Shown here piece by piece: positions 51,050 through 60,161 of a stretch of DNA of 64,000 nt (positions are counted from its first letter, which is position 1; every line of letters begins with the position of its first letter). Position numbers and translations under genes: made by a program. The DNA comes from Streptomyces sp. NBC_00433 (GTDB taxonomy: Bacteria; Actinomycetota; Actinomycetes; Streptomycetales; Streptomycetaceae): contig CP107926.1 of NCBI GenBank assembly GCA_036015235.1, forward strand, positions 5,909,501-5,973,500, written 5' to 3'. The notes beneath the pieces are model-generated. The model did not search any database. It saw only the letters and a program-made list of their open reading frames with translations, and was not told the DNA's origin.

Positions 51050-53254
51050 ATGGCCACTTTCCTCTACAAACTGGGCCGGTTCGCATTCCGGCGACGGCGA
51101 TACGTCGTCCTCGTCTGGATCGGGCTGCTCGCCGTTGCCGGCGTCGGTGCCGCCACCGCGCCGTCAGCGCCGGCTGACAACTTCACGGTGCCGGGCACGG
51201 AGGCGCAGAAGGCCTTCGACCTGCTGCATGAACGTTTCCCCGGGACCAACGCCGACGGCGCGAGCGCCCGCATGGTCTTCAGGGCTCCGGGCGGCCAGAA
51301 GATCACCACAGGGCCGAACAAGGCGGCGGTGGAGAAGGTCGTGGCAGAGCTGGGGAACAGTCCGCAGAAGGCCACTGCCGCCGATCCGTACACCGCTGAC
51401 GCGGTGAGCAAGGACGGCACCACCGCCTACACGACGGTCACCTACCAGGCGAAGTCCGCGGAGATCACCGATGCCACGCACACGGCGATCGAGAACGCCG
51501 CCCAGCACGGCAGGGACGCCGGGCTGACCGTCGAGGCGGGCGGGACCGCGCTGCAGGCGTCACCGTCCACCGGCAACAGCGAGGTCATCGGCGTCGGTAT
51601 TGCCGCGGTCGTACTTCTGATCACGTTCAGTTCGCTGGTCGCGGCAGGGCTGCCGCTGCTGACCGCGATCATGGGTGTCGGCGTCGGTATCGCGTCGATC
51701 ACCGCGCTGGCGACCACCTTCGGACTCTCCAGTACGTCGTCCACCCTCGCGTCGATGATCGGACTGGCGGTCGGCATCGACTACGCCCTGTTCATCGTCT
51801 CGCGCCACCGCCATGAGCTGATGGAGGGCCGCGACGGCGAGGACGCGGCAGGGCGCGCGGTCGGCACTGCCGGGTCCGCGGTCGTCTTCGCGGGTCTCAC
51901 CGTGCTCATCGCCCTGGCCGGCCTGTCGGTCGTCAACATCCCGATGCTCACCAAGATGGGCCTCGCGGCGGCCGGCACCGTGGCGATCGCCGTACTCATC
52001 GCCCTGACCCTGATACCGGCGCTGCTCGGCTTCGCCGGCCCGAAGGTGCTCACCCGAAAGGTGCGCAAGGGCCGGGCGGTCGCCGACGGCAAGCCCAACA
52101 TGGGGACCCGCTGGGCGCGGCTGGTGGTGCGGCGGCGTGTGCCGTTCCTGCTGGCCGGAGTGGTCGCTCTGGGCCTGGCGGCCGTCCCGATGAGCAGCAT
52201 GCAGCTCGGCCTGCCGGACGACGGCTCGCAGCCGGTCAGCACCACTCAGCGCAAGGCGTACGACATGCTGTCCGACGGCTTCGGAGCGGGCTTCAACGGG
52301 CCGCTCATGATCGTGGTCGACGGCGCGCACAGCGACCACCCCGAGGCGGCGGCGCAGCAGGTCAAGAAGACGATCTCCGGCTTCGCCGACGTCAAGACGG
52401 TGACCGAGCCGGCGTTCAACCCCAAGGGTGACGCCGCGACGCTGAGCGTGGTGCCGGTGTCCAAGCCGAGCAGCGCGCAGACCGAGGACCTGGTGCACGT
52501 CATCCGCGGCCATTCGGGTGAGTTCACGAAAACCACCGGGGCCGAGGTGCTGGTGACCGGCACCACCGCGATGAACATCGACGTCTCGCAGCGGCTCAAC
52601 GACGCTCTGGTGCCCTACCTGGCGCTCGTCGTCGGCTTGGCCTTCCTGCTGCTGATGATCGTGTTCCGTTCGGTGCTGGTGCCGCTCAAGGCCGCGCTCG
52701 GCTTCCTGCTGTCGGTGCTCGCGGCGCTCGGCGCCGTCGTGGCGGTCTTCCAGTGGGGCTGGCTGGCCGGCCTGATCGGGGTGGAGCAGACCGGGCCGAT
52801 CATGAGCATGATGCCGATCTTCATGATCGGTGTGGTGTTCGGCCTCGCGATGGACTACGAGGTCTTCCTGGTCACCCGGATGCGTGAGGCGTACGTCCAC
52901 GGTGAGTCGCCGAGCCAGGCGGTCGTCACTGGATTCACCCATGGCGCACGGGTGGTGTCGGCGGCCGCGGTCATCATGATCAGCGTCTTCGCCGGGTTCA
53001 TCGGATCGTCTGAATCGATGATCAAGATGATGGGATTCGGCTTGGCGATCGCGGTGGCGTTCGACGCGTTCATCGTTCGTATGACCATCGTGCCCGCGGT
53101 GCTCGCGCTTCTCGGACGTGCCGCGTGGTGGCTGCCGCGGCGACTGGACCGCGTACTGCCCAATGTCGACGTGGAGGGCGAGCAGCTGCGCAAGAACCTC
53201 GCCGTAGAGCGGCAGCCGGTTGTCGAGGAGGAACGGGAGCCCGCTGTGATCTGA
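51050..53254 (+). CDS. MMPL-family RND transporter
   Basis: A 734-residue exporter of the actinobacterial MmpL type. A first helix (YVVLVWIGLLAVAGVGAATA) is followed by a large extracytoplasmic loop, five helices with GLAVGIDYALFIVSRHRHEL, a second loop and a second set of helices with GVVFGLAMDYEVFLVTRMRE. The two D-Y pairs are the proton-relay residues. The C-terminus is cytoplasmic and Glu-rich. Such pumps export lipids or hydrophobic compounds. A TetR gene directly upstream probably controls it, and a terminator follows at 53280. Confidence 0.94.
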   Translation: MATFLYKLGRFAFRRRRYVVLVWIGLLAVAGVGAATAPSAPADNFTVPGTEAQKAFDLLHERFPGTNADGASARMVFRAPGGQKITTGPNKAAVEKVVAELGNSPQKATAADPYTADAVSKDGTTAYTTVTYQAKSAEITDATHTAIENAAQHGRDAGLTVEAGGTALQASPSTGNSEVIGVGIAAVVLLITFSSLVAAGLPLLTAIMGVGVGIASITALATTFGLSSTSSTLASMIGLAVGIDYALFIVSRHRHELMEGRDGEDAAGRAVGTAGSAVVFAGLTVLIALAGLSVVNIPMLTKMGLAAAGTVAIAVLIALTLIPALLGFAGPKVLTRKVRKGRAVADGKPNMGTRWARLVVRRRVPFLLAGVVALGLAAVPMSSMQLGLPDDGSQPVSTTQRKAYDMLSDGFGAGFNGPLMIVVDGAHSDHPEAAAQQVKKTISGFADVKTVTEPAFNPKGDAATLSVVPVSKPSSAQTEDLVHVIRGHSGEFTKTTGAEVLVTGTTAMNIDVSQRLNDALVPYLALVVGLAFLLLMIVFRSVLVPLKAALGFLLSVLAALGAVVAVFQWGWLAGLIGVEQTGPIMSMMPIFMIGVVFGLAMDYEVFLVTRMREAYVHGESPSQAVVTGFTHGARVVSAAAVIMISVFAGFIGSSESMIKMMGFGLAIAVAFDAFIVRMTIVPAVLALLGRAAWWLPRRLDRVLPNVDVEGEQLRKNLAVERQPVVEEEREPAVI

Positions 53255-53279
53255 ACCGCACCTCACCCGTGCGGGTGAG

Positions 53280-53332
53280 CGCCCTGTCGGACGGTTCGCA
53301 CATTGTGTGAATCACCGGCAGGGCGTTCTTTG
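53280..53332 (+). terminator. intrinsic terminator behind the MMPL gene
   Basis: CGCCCTGTCGG (53280-53290) pairs with CCGGCAGGGCG (53315-53325), allowing one T-G pair, followed by TTCTTTG. Confidence 0.75.
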
Positions 53333-53441
53333 TTCACCCGCTGGTCCGATGGCCGCCACCATTCCGATGGGCACACCTGCTTACGATCTGGCGACATCAT
53401 CAGATCACCGAGATCGTGCGCGTAGCGGGGTAAATCGAGCG

Positions 53442-56075
53442 ATGGCAGTCCAGAAAATCTCCCCCGGCGCGATCGACCGCTTGCGGGCGTCGCTGCTCGG
53501 CATCGTCTCCGCGGTCGTGGCCTTCTGCGTCGGCGACGCGTTCGCCCACAACTACCCCTTCGGGAAGAACACGCGGAGCGTCAACGACCTCGGCAACCAG
53601 TTCGTGCCGTACCACGCCCACCTCTGGGACCTGCTGCACGGCAAGGCCGACGGCGGGCTGCTGCTGAACTGGCAGTCCGGTTACGGCACCAGCTTCCTGC
53701 CGGACCTGGGCACCTACGTCTCCAGCCCGTTCGCCCTGCTGGTCGCCGTCTTCCCGCGGGACCGCATCGACCTCGCCGTCTACGCCATCACCGTGCTGAA
53801 GATCGGCGCGGCGGCCGCCGCCATGGCCTGCCTGCTGCTGACGCTGCGCCCGGGGCGCTGGTGGGCCGCAGGGCTGCTCGGCGCGTCGTACGCGATGTGC
53901 GGCTGGACGGTCGCCGCGGCGTCGTACAACACCATGTGGCTGGACGGCCTGATCGCCTTCCCGCTGTTCTGCATGGTCGTGGAATGGGCGCGGACAGGGC
54001 GGCGGCCGTTCCTGTCCATCGCGGTGGTCGCGCTCGGCTGGACAGCGAACTTCTACATCGCGTACATGGCCACGATCGGCTCTGCCCTGGTGCTGATCGC
54101 GCTGCTCCTGATGGAGCCCGACGCCACCCGGCGGCACTGGCTCACCTCGATCGGGCGCGCGTCGCGGTCCATGGTGCTCGGTATCGGGCTGACCGCGCCG
54201 CTGCTGCTGACGATCGTGAAGGGCACGAAGCTCGCCTACCCGGGCACGGTCCAGGAGTTCCGCCCCGTGGCCTGGGCAGACGTCTTCGGGCGGCTGCTGC
54301 CCGGCACGTACAACTTCGCCACGCCGGCGGTGTATCTCGACACCGCGGCGCTGCTGCTGGCCTTCGTGCTGCCCTTCCACCCGGAGGTGCCGCGGCGCAC
54401 CCGTCTGGTGTGGACCGGCCTCGTGCTGGCTGTGACGGTGTCGATGCAGCTGAAGCCGACACATCTGGCGTGGCATGCGTTCGCCACTCCCAACGGCAGT
54501 GCCTACCGGCAGACCTTCGTGCTCAGCGGTGTGATGATCATCGCGGCCTGGCTGGGGCTCGCGCACGGCCTGCCGAAGCTGCGGCAGATCGCCTGGGGTG
54601 CCGCGGTGATGGGCGTCGTGGCGCTGGTCGCGATCGGTGCCGACAAGGGTGTGACAGGCGCCGGTACGTACCCGCTGTTCGGCGTCGGCCTGGTATTGGC
54701 GGTCGGTGCGCTGCTGCTGCTCAGGCGTGCCGAACTCGTACGCAGCAGGGCGCTCGTGGTGGCCGCCGTCATCGGGCTGCTGGTTGTGCAGATCGGGCAG
54801 TCGGCCTTTACCAACGCCTGGTCCGACCGCAAGCGCATCGAGGTGCTCGACGACTACGCGCCCTGGGGCAACCGCCAGAACTCGCAGGCCGCGGCAATCG
54901 CGTCGGCCGACAACTGGCCCGAATACCGCACCGACCCCGGCCGTGAGCAGACCGTCGGCAACGACCCGATGATGGTCGGCGGAGAGGGCGCCGCGTACTA
55001 CAGCAGCCTGACGCCCGATATCTGGACCTACACGCTGGCGTCGCTCGGCGGCGGCTGGACCTCGCACGGGCGGTCGCTGCAGAGCCTCGACAGCCCGGTC
55101 ACCGATGTGATCTTCTCCGTCGGGGCGCGTTCCCACCAGCCGCTGGACCCGCACGAGCCGGGCAACCCGCAGGTCAAGGTGCCGTCGACCATCACTCGGC
55201 AACAGGTGCCGCCGCTCGTCACCGTGCACCCCTCCAAGCCCGCAGCCGGCTACGGAGACTCGCCGTACCGCAACCAGGAACTGCTGCTCGGCCACAGCGT
55301 CTACGACACGCCGGGCCCGATCGTCCTGCACGACGGGGACGGCAACCGGGTGCTGCCGGAGAACGGCCGCTTCCACCTGATAGGCGGGTACGCCAACCCC
55401 AAGCGGAGCACCTACAAGCTCGAAGCGACGTGCCCGGCGGGTGACCAGGCCTACCTGTACACGCCGAGTGTGTTCAGCCATGTGCAGGTGCCCGGCGGTC
55501 CGAACATCCGCTTCACCGGGCGTCTGACCTCCCGGCGGGCCGCGGCCGAGCACGTCGGTGACGCGCTGGCTGACGGCCACGTGTCGCTGTCGATGCGCGT
55601 GCTGGAGAACAGCACGTTCGGCACCGACGCCGTCGGCTGCCTGAACATGGGCAAGCTGGCTGCCGCCGAACAGCAGATCGCCGCCACCGCCGCGACCTCC
55701 GAGCAGGTGACCGACGACGGCATCACCGCGCAGTTGCCGCCGGGATCGCGCGGATTCGCGGTCGTCGCGGCGCCGGCCATCACCGGGTGGCAGTGCTCGG
55801 CGGGCAACGGCAGTGCGCGTGCCGGACGGTCCTACCTGGGGCTGCTGTCCGTGCCGCTGCCGGCTGACGGCAGTGCGACGTCGGTGTCCTGTTCCTTCTC
55901 CCCGCCGGGGCTGCACCAGGGCGAGGCCGTCGCGGGGGTGTCGCTGCTCGGGATCGTCGCGCTCGGCGGCTACGGCTGGTGGCGGCGGCGACGTTCCGGC
56001 GACGCGGTGGGCGACGGCGGCAGTGGCCTCGGCGCGTCACCCGAACCGGTGAGCGCCGCCATGGCCGAAGGGTGA
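53442..56075 (+). CDS. YfhO-family membrane protein
   Basis: An 877-residue protein. The N-terminal half has about 12 membrane helices with NDLGNQFVPYHAHLWDLLHG and NWQSGYGTSFLPDLGTYVSS, the acidic N-terminal loop typical of YfhO and GT-C-like proteins. The C-terminal extracytoplasmic part (about residues 480-840) is beta-rich, followed by a last helix (GVSLLGIVALGGYGWW) and a short tail. YfhO is linked to glycosylation of lipoteichoic acid in Bacillus; the acceptor here is unknown. ATG 53442 is chosen because the product then begins with a short cytoplasmic segment before helix 1. Confidence 0.9.
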   Translation: MAVQKISPGAIDRLRASLLGIVSAVVAFCVGDAFAHNYPFGKNTRSVNDLGNQFVPYHAHLWDLLHGKADGGLLLNWQSGYGTSFLPDLGTYVSSPFALLVAVFPRDRIDLAVYAITVLKIGAAAAAMACLLLTLRPGRWWAAGLLGASYAMCGWTVAAASYNTMWLDGLIAFPLFCMVVEWARTGRRPFLSIAVVALGWTANFYIAYMATIGSALVLIALLLMEPDATRRHWLTSIGRASRSMVLGIGLTAPLLLTIVKGTKLAYPGTVQEFRPVAWADVFGRLLPGTYNFATPAVYLDTAALLLAFVLPFHPEVPRRTRLVWTGLVLAVTVSMQLKPTHLAWHAFATPNGSAYRQTFVLSGVMIIAAWLGLAHGLPKLRQIAWGAAVMGVVALVAIGADKGVTGAGTYPLFGVGLVLAVGALLLLRRAELVRSRALVVAAVIGLLVVQIGQSAFTNAWSDRKRIEVLDDYAPWGNRQNSQAAAIASADNWPEYRTDPGREQTVGNDPMMVGGEGAAYYSSLTPDIWTYTLASLGGGWTSHGRSLQSLDSPVTDVIFSVGARSHQPLDPHEPGNPQVKVPSTITRQQVPPLVTVHPSKPAAGYGDSPYRNQELLLGHSVYDTPGPIVLHDGDGNRVLPENGRFHLIGGYANPKRSTYKLEATCPAGDQAYLYTPSVFSHVQVPGGPNIRFTGRLTSRRAAAEHVGDALADGHVSLSMRVLENSTFGTDAVGCLNMGKLAAAEQQIAATAATSEQVTDDGITAQLPPGSRGFAVVAAPAITGWQCSAGNGSARAGRSYLGLLSVPLPADGSATSVSCSFSPPGLHQGEAVAGVSLLGIVALGGYGWWRRRRSGDAVGDGGSGLGASPEPVSAAMAEG

Positions 56076-56078
56076 CTT

Positions 56079-56103
56079 GCGGGGCGTCGGGTTGACGCCC
56101 CGC
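56079..56103. terminator. hairpin between the convergent yfhO-type and ogt genes
   Basis: GCGGGGCGTC (56079-56088) pairs perfectly with GACGCCCCGC (56094-56103) around a 5-base loop. It lies between two convergent genes and can serve both strands. Confidence 0.75.
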
Positions 56104-56126
56104 CCGTGGGGCACTTGGGCTGAACG

Positions 56127-56672
56127 TCAGCCCAGGACCGGCTGCTGGGAGCCGTTTTCGAAGCTCAGCAGCCAGCGCTTGCGCTCCAGGCCGCCGCCGT
56201 AGCCGGTCATGCTGCCGTCGGCGCCGACCACCCGGTGGCAGGGGACGATGATGCTGATCGGGTTCTTGCCGTTGGCGAGGCCGACCGCGCGGGAGGCGGT
56301 GGGCTGCCCCAGGACCGCGGCGAGTTCGCCGTAGGAGACGGTCTCGCCGTACGGGATGTCGCGCAGGGCTGCCCAGACCCGGCGCTGGAACGGGGTGCCT
56401 GATGTCGACAAGTCGATGTCGAAGGCGGTGGTCTCGCCGGCGAAGTACGCGGTCAGCTGCTCGGTGGTACGGGCCAGGACCGGGAGATCGGCTGTGTCGA
56501 CCCGCGGGCCGAAGGTCTCCTCCGGCGGCATGTGCCGGTGCTGCGTCATGTACAGACCCGCGAGGCCGCCCTCGCGGGTGACAAGGGTGAGGGGGCCGAT
56601 CGGACTGTCCATGATCGTATGAGCGGATGCCGTGAGGGTCGCAGCTGTGGTCGTGCGAGCCGTCGTCGTCAT
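56127..56672 (-). CDS. ogt: methylated-DNA--protein-cysteine methyltransferase
   Basis: A 181-residue suicide repair protein that removes alkyl groups from O6 of guanine. The acceptor cysteine is in NPISIIVPCHRVVGADGSMT. The DNA-binding helix is ETVSYGELAAVLGQPTASRA, and GTPFQRRVWAALRDIPYG is conserved. Its ATG overlaps the stop of the upstream AlkA fusion gene (ATGA), so both are translated together as an alkylation-damage response unit. Confidence 0.95.
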   Translation of the reverse strand: MTTTARTTTAATLTASAHTIMDSPIGPLTLVTREGGLAGLYMTQHRHMPPEETFGPRVDTADLPVLARTTEQLTAYFAGETTAFDIDLSTSGTPFQRRVWAALRDIPYGETVSYGELAAVLGQPTASRAVGLANGKNPISIIVPCHRVVGADGSMTGYGGGLERKRWLLSFENGSQQPVLG

Positions 56673-58192
56673 CGAGAAGCGCCTTCCAGTCGGGGTTGGT
56701 CGGTGGGCAGGACGTTGATCGGATGATCGCCCGTCGCCCACAGGTACTGCGTCGCATAAGCCCGCCACGGCTGCCAGGCCGCGGCATGCCGGGTCAGTGC
56801 GGCCGGTGTGGCGGGCAGGCCGAGGTCGCGGGCGGCGTAGCGGACGCCCAGGTCGGTCGGCAGGAAGGCGTCGGGGTCGCCGAGCGCCCGCATGGCGATC
56901 GACTCGACCGTCCACGGCCCGAAGCCCGGCAGGGCCCCCAGTTGCGCCCGTGCGCGCTGCCAGTCGCTGCCGACGTCCAGGTCGAGGCCGCCTCCCTCCA
57001 GGGCGCTCAGCAGCGCCGCCAGGGTGTCCCTGCGGCTCTGCGGCATCGCAAGCTCTGCGGGGTCGTGGCCGGCCAGTGCGGCGGGGGACGGGAAGAGGTG
57101 GGTCAGGCCGCCGGCGGGGTCGTCGACGGCGTCGCCGTAGGCAGCCACCAGGCGTCCGGCGTGCGTGCGGGCCGCGGCCGTCGAGATCTGCTGCCCGAGC
57201 ACCGCGCGGACCGCGAATTCCGGCCCGTCGGTGACCCGCGGCACCCGCCGGCCCGGCGCCTTGGCCACCAGCGGCGCGAGCACCGGGTCCGCGGACAGCA
57301 GCGCGTCCACCGCCAGCGGATCGGCGTCCAGGTCCAGCAGCCGGCGGCAGCGGCTGATCGCCTGCGCGAGGTCGCGCCAGTCGGTGAGCCAGAGCCGGCA
57401 GCCGATGTGGTCGATTTCCGGGCGCAGCTGGACGATGGCGGCGCCGTGCGGCAGGCGCACGGTGCGGCGGTACGCGCCCGCACGCCATTCCTCGACGCCG
57501 GGGACCGCGGTCGCCGCGAGGTGGCCGAACAGGTTGTCCGGGGTGAGCGGGCGGCGGAAGGGCAGCCGCAGCGCGATGGAGCCCGCCGTGGCCGCCGGAC
57601 GGCCCTTGGCGACCCTGGCGCGCAGGTCGCCCGGCGCCAGGGCGAAGACTTCGCGGACCGTGTCGTTGAAGGTGCGGATGCTGGAGAAGCCGGCCGCGAA
57701 GGCGATCTCTCCCATCGGCATGGTGGTGGTCTCGATGAGCAGCCGGGCAGTCTGAGCGCGCTGGGCGCGGGCCAGGGCGAGGGGGCCGGCGCCCAGTTCG
57801 GCGAGCAGCTGGCGCTCGACCTGGCGGGCGCTGTAGCCGAGCCGGGTGGCGAGTCCGGGAACGCCGTCGCGGTCCACCACGCCGTCGGCGATCAGCCGCA
57901 TGGCACGGGCGACCAGGTCGGCGCGCTCGTTCCACTGCGGTGAGCCGGGGCTGGCGTCGGGGCGGCACCTCTTGCAGGCGCGGAAGCCTGCCTGCTGCGC
58001 CGCGGCGGCGCTCGGGTAGAAGGTCATGTTCTCGACCTTCGGGGGCACGACCGGGCAGCTCGGCCGGCAATAGATGCGGGTGGTCAGCACCGCCGTGAAG
58101 AACCACCCGTCGAATCGGGCGTCCTTCGACTGGACGGCGCGAACGCAGGCGTCGAAGTCCGTATGCACCCCTCCAGCATCGTCCCTCGTCAT
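56669..58192 (-). CDS. Ada/AraC/AlkA fusion: methyl-sensing regulator and 3-methyladenine DNA glycosylase
   Basis: A 507-residue, three-part protein. Residues about 10-85 are an Ada-type zinc/methyl-phosphotriester domain with FTTRIYCRPSCP-like residues (here LTTRIYCRPSCPVVPPKVEN) and FRACKRCRPD, giving four Cys. Residues about 95-190 are an AraC helix-turn-helix (LATRLGYSARQVERQLLAEL). From about 210 on follow an AlkA N-terminal domain and a helix-hairpin-helix glycosylase (LPGFGPWTVESIAMRALGDP, with the catalytic Asp in DAFLPTDLGV). It likely senses methylated DNA, activates its own operon with ogt and removes alkylated bases. ATG 58192 gives a family-like start. Confidence 0.93.
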   Translation of the reverse strand: MTRDDAGGVHTDFDACVRAVQSKDARFDGWFFTAVLTTRIYCRPSCPVVPPKVENMTFYPSAAAAQQAGFRACKRCRPDASPGSPQWNERADLVARAMRLIADGVVDRDGVPGLATRLGYSARQVERQLLAELGAGPLALARAQRAQTARLLIETTTMPMGEIAFAAGFSSIRTFNDTVREVFALAPGDLRARVAKGRPAATAGSIALRLPFRRPLTPDNLFGHLAATAVPGVEEWRAGAYRRTVRLPHGAAIVQLRPEIDHIGCRLWLTDWRDLAQAISRCRRLLDLDADPLAVDALLSADPVLAPLVAKAPGRRVPRVTDGPEFAVRAVLGQQISTAAARTHAGRLVAAYGDAVDDPAGGLTHLFPSPAALAGHDPAELAMPQSRRDTLAALLSALEGGGLDLDVGSDWQRARAQLGALPGFGPWTVESIAMRALGDPDAFLPTDLGVRYAARDLGLPATPAALTRHAAAWQPWRAYATQYLWATGDHPINVLPTDQPRLEGASR

Positions 58193-58270
58193 GGTCCTGG
58201 TCTGGCGAGAAAACGACATCGAGGTCGGGGTGCCGACCGGACCCCTGCCAGGGCCCGGCAACGGCGGTGG

Positions 58271-58603
58271 TCAGTCGGAGACGCTGCTCTCCGGTACGAA
58301 CTGCAGGTCGTCGTATTCCGGGTGCCTGGTGAGCCATCCGGCGATGAACGGGCAGATCGCCAGTACGCGCAGCCCCTGGGCGCGGGCGTCGTCCAGGGCG
58401 GTACGGGCCAGTGCCGAGCCGATTCCGCGGCCCTCGTGGGCGTCGTCCACCTCCGTGTGGATGAAGGCGATCACCTCGGGTGTGCGGATGTACGAGGCCG
58501 TACCGGCCAGCTCATCGCCGAGCTTGGCCTCGTAGCGGCGGGCCTGCGGGGCGTCGGCGACGGTCACTGCCGCACCGTCGTCCATTGCGCCGGGATTCGT
58601 CAC
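58271..58603 (-). CDS. small GNAT N-acetyltransferase (YjdJ-like)
   Basis: A 110-residue minimal acetyltransferase. It has RRYEAKLGDELAGTASYIRT, VIAFIHTEVDDAHEGRGIGS (acetyl-CoA loop) and LRVLAICPFIAGWLTRHPEY. These proteins form the YjdJ/NATD1-like group. GTG 58603 overlaps the stop of the upstream DUF2630 gene (GTGA), which supports it over ATG 58585. Confidence 0.88.
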   Translation of the reverse strand: MTNPGAMDDGAAVTVADAPQARRYEAKLGDELAGTASYIRTPEVIAFIHTEVDDAHEGRGIGSALARTALDDARAQGLRVLAICPFIAGWLTRHPEYDDLQFVPESSVSD

Positions 58604-58866
58604 GACCTGTAGCCCTCCACCGTCGAGGACGGTCGGACCCGGGCGGCGCCGGGGTCCTCGCCGGCCTCCGACAGGGCGCGGCGCTGCCGCAGCAGGTCCC
58701 AGCACTGATCGAGTTCGTGTTCCAGCGCGGTCAGGCGCGCGCGTTCGTCCGAGCCTTCCGGTCCGGCGTCGGCGAGCAGGTCGCGTAGCACCTTCTCGTC
58801 GGCGACCATCTTGCTGATGCGGCCGAGTATGGCCTGCTCCGCACTGGCGTCGTGGGGCTGTTGCAC
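58600..58866 (-). CDS. DUF2630 family protein
   Basis: An 88-residue, all-helical protein with AEQAILGRISKMVADEKVLR, then LTALEHELDQCWDLLRQRRA and the end VRPSSTVEGYRS. It belongs to the DUF2630 family of actinobacteria and proteobacteria, with no known role. GTG 58866 has GGGAGG 7 bases upstream. It overlaps the GNAT gene by GTGA. Confidence 0.9.
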   Translation of the reverse strand: MQQPHDASAEQAILGRISKMVADEKVLRDLLADAGPEGSDERARLTALEHELDQCWDLLRQRRALSEAGEDPGAARVRPSSTVEGYRS

Positions 58867-58949
58867 GGGGGACACCTCCCAGGGGTCGCTGTCTTCCACT
58901 CTTGCAGGTCGCCGGGCGCGGCGCTCCCGGTACGGGACGCCGGCCGTCC

Positions 58950-59819
58950 TCAGCCGGCCGCTGCTGGTCCTGGCGGCACGTCCCGCGGCCCGGGGTGCGC
59001 CGCGCCGGCTCCGGGGCCCTGCGCGGCCGCCTGGCGGCGCAGCCAGGCGTCGATCTCGATACGCACCCGGCGCTCCATGGCCAGTGACATCTCGGCGTCG
59101 ACGATGTCCTTGGCCAGGGGGCGGAGGCGCTGCATGGCGTCGGAGATGCGCTGGGCCTGCTCGGGGGGCACATCGTCCAGCGGCCCGAGTACGTGGTTCT
59201 TGACGACCTGGGTGAACAGTTCGGCAATGGCGTCGACGTGGCCGCGTACCTCCTTGCCCGCGGCAAGGACCGCGGCAAGCGGTACGCCTTCGTGCACGAG
59301 CGCGGCCGACACGTCGAGCAGGCGGCGGCTGGTGTGCAGGGCGCTCTCGCCCGCCACGGAGATGTAGCCGATCTCCAGCGCCGCGGTCAGGTTCTCCGGG
59401 CTGGCGTGCTCGCCGAAGTAGTCGGCCAGTTCCTGCGGGGTCAGGACGACCGGGGTCTCGTCGGACCAGGGGGCCGCGAGGGTGCCGCCGAGGCCGAGCA
59501 GCTCGGCGACGCCGTTCAGGGTGCGGCCGTTCTCCCACGCGGTGATCAGCTCCGCGATGCCGCCGAGGGTGTGGCCGCGCTCCAGCAGTGCGGCGATCGT
59601 CCGCAGCCGGGCGAGGTGGCTCTCGGAATACCAGGCGATACGGCCGTCGCGGCGCGGCGGCGGAAGGAGGCGGCGCTCGCGGTAGAAGCGCAGGGTCCTG
59701 ACAGGTATGCCGGCCGCTTCCGCCAGTTCCTCCACCCGGTATTCGCGTGCGCCGGGTTGTCCGCCGGAGCGTGCGCCGGCGTCATCCGCTGAGCTGCTGT
59801 CGTCCACGCGGTCGTTCAC
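58950..59819 (-). CDS. MerR-family transcriptional regulator
   Basis: A 289-residue regulator. After a disordered N-terminus (about 25 residues) comes the MerR helix-turn-helix YRVEELAEAAGIPVRTLRFY then RERRLLPPPRRDGRIAWYSE. A coiled coil and a large C-terminal domain (about residues 120-260) may bind a ligand; there are no metal-site Cys. It is divergent from the monooxygenase operon at 60162 and most likely controls it. The C-terminal Pro/Gly/Ala tail is disordered. Confidence 0.92.
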   Translation of the reverse strand: MNDRVDDSSSADDAGARSGGQPGAREYRVEELAEAAGIPVRTLRFYRERRLLPPPRRDGRIAWYSESHLARLRTIAALLERGHTLGGIAELITAWENGRTLNGVAELLGLGGTLAAPWSDETPVVLTPQELADYFGEHASPENLTAALEIGYISVAGESALHTSRRLLDVSAALVHEGVPLAAVLAAGKEVRGHVDAIAELFTQVVKNHVLGPLDDVPPEQAQRISDAMQRLRPLAKDIVDAEMSLAMERRVRIEIDAWLRRQAAAQGPGAGAAHPGPRDVPPGPAAAG

Positions 59820-60161
59820 CCGCCCAGCCTATGTGCTGGCGTAAGGGGCTTCATCCTGGTGCGGCGCTCCTTACCCTGCATCAGACCGCGTTTCCTCGGG
59901 CGGGCGGCGCACATTGACGGCCCGTGCGCCGTGCGTGCCCGGCGCATTCGCGGGCGCGTGCCTCGCATCGCCGGCCGGCGGGACCGGGCACGGACCGGGC
60001 GCGGTCCGGCCGGCGGGACCGGGCCGACCCCTACCGCAGGTAACCTGCCGTGCCCTACAGTCCCAACGGTGCCAGTGATTAATGGCAAGGTGTGCTGCGG
60101 TACGAGGGGGACCGGTCGCGGCCCCCGGCCGCGGACGGCCGGCGGAAGGAAAGGCGGTGCC
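59820..60161. other. divergent promoter region between merR-type gene and monooxygenase operon
   Basis: 342 bases without a gene. It holds a 19-bp direct repeat, CCGGCCGGCGGGACCGGGC, at 59971-59989 and 60006-60024, and the inverted repeat TGCCA-N8-TGGCA at 60070-60087. The latter has the arm length and spacing seen in MerR-type operators, but the promoter elements are not clear. Confidence 0.5.
59971..60024. repeat. 19-bp direct repeat in the merR-monooxygenase intergenic region
   Basis: Two exact copies of CCGGCCGGCGGGACCGGGC start 35 bases apart. The copies may be binding sites or a recent duplication in a GC-rich region. Confidence 0.6.

Noticed and set aside
53400..55916. 838-codon minus-strand frame opposite the YfhO-type gene
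   Set aside because: Shadow of a high-GC gene; Gln/His/Arg-rich with no domain.
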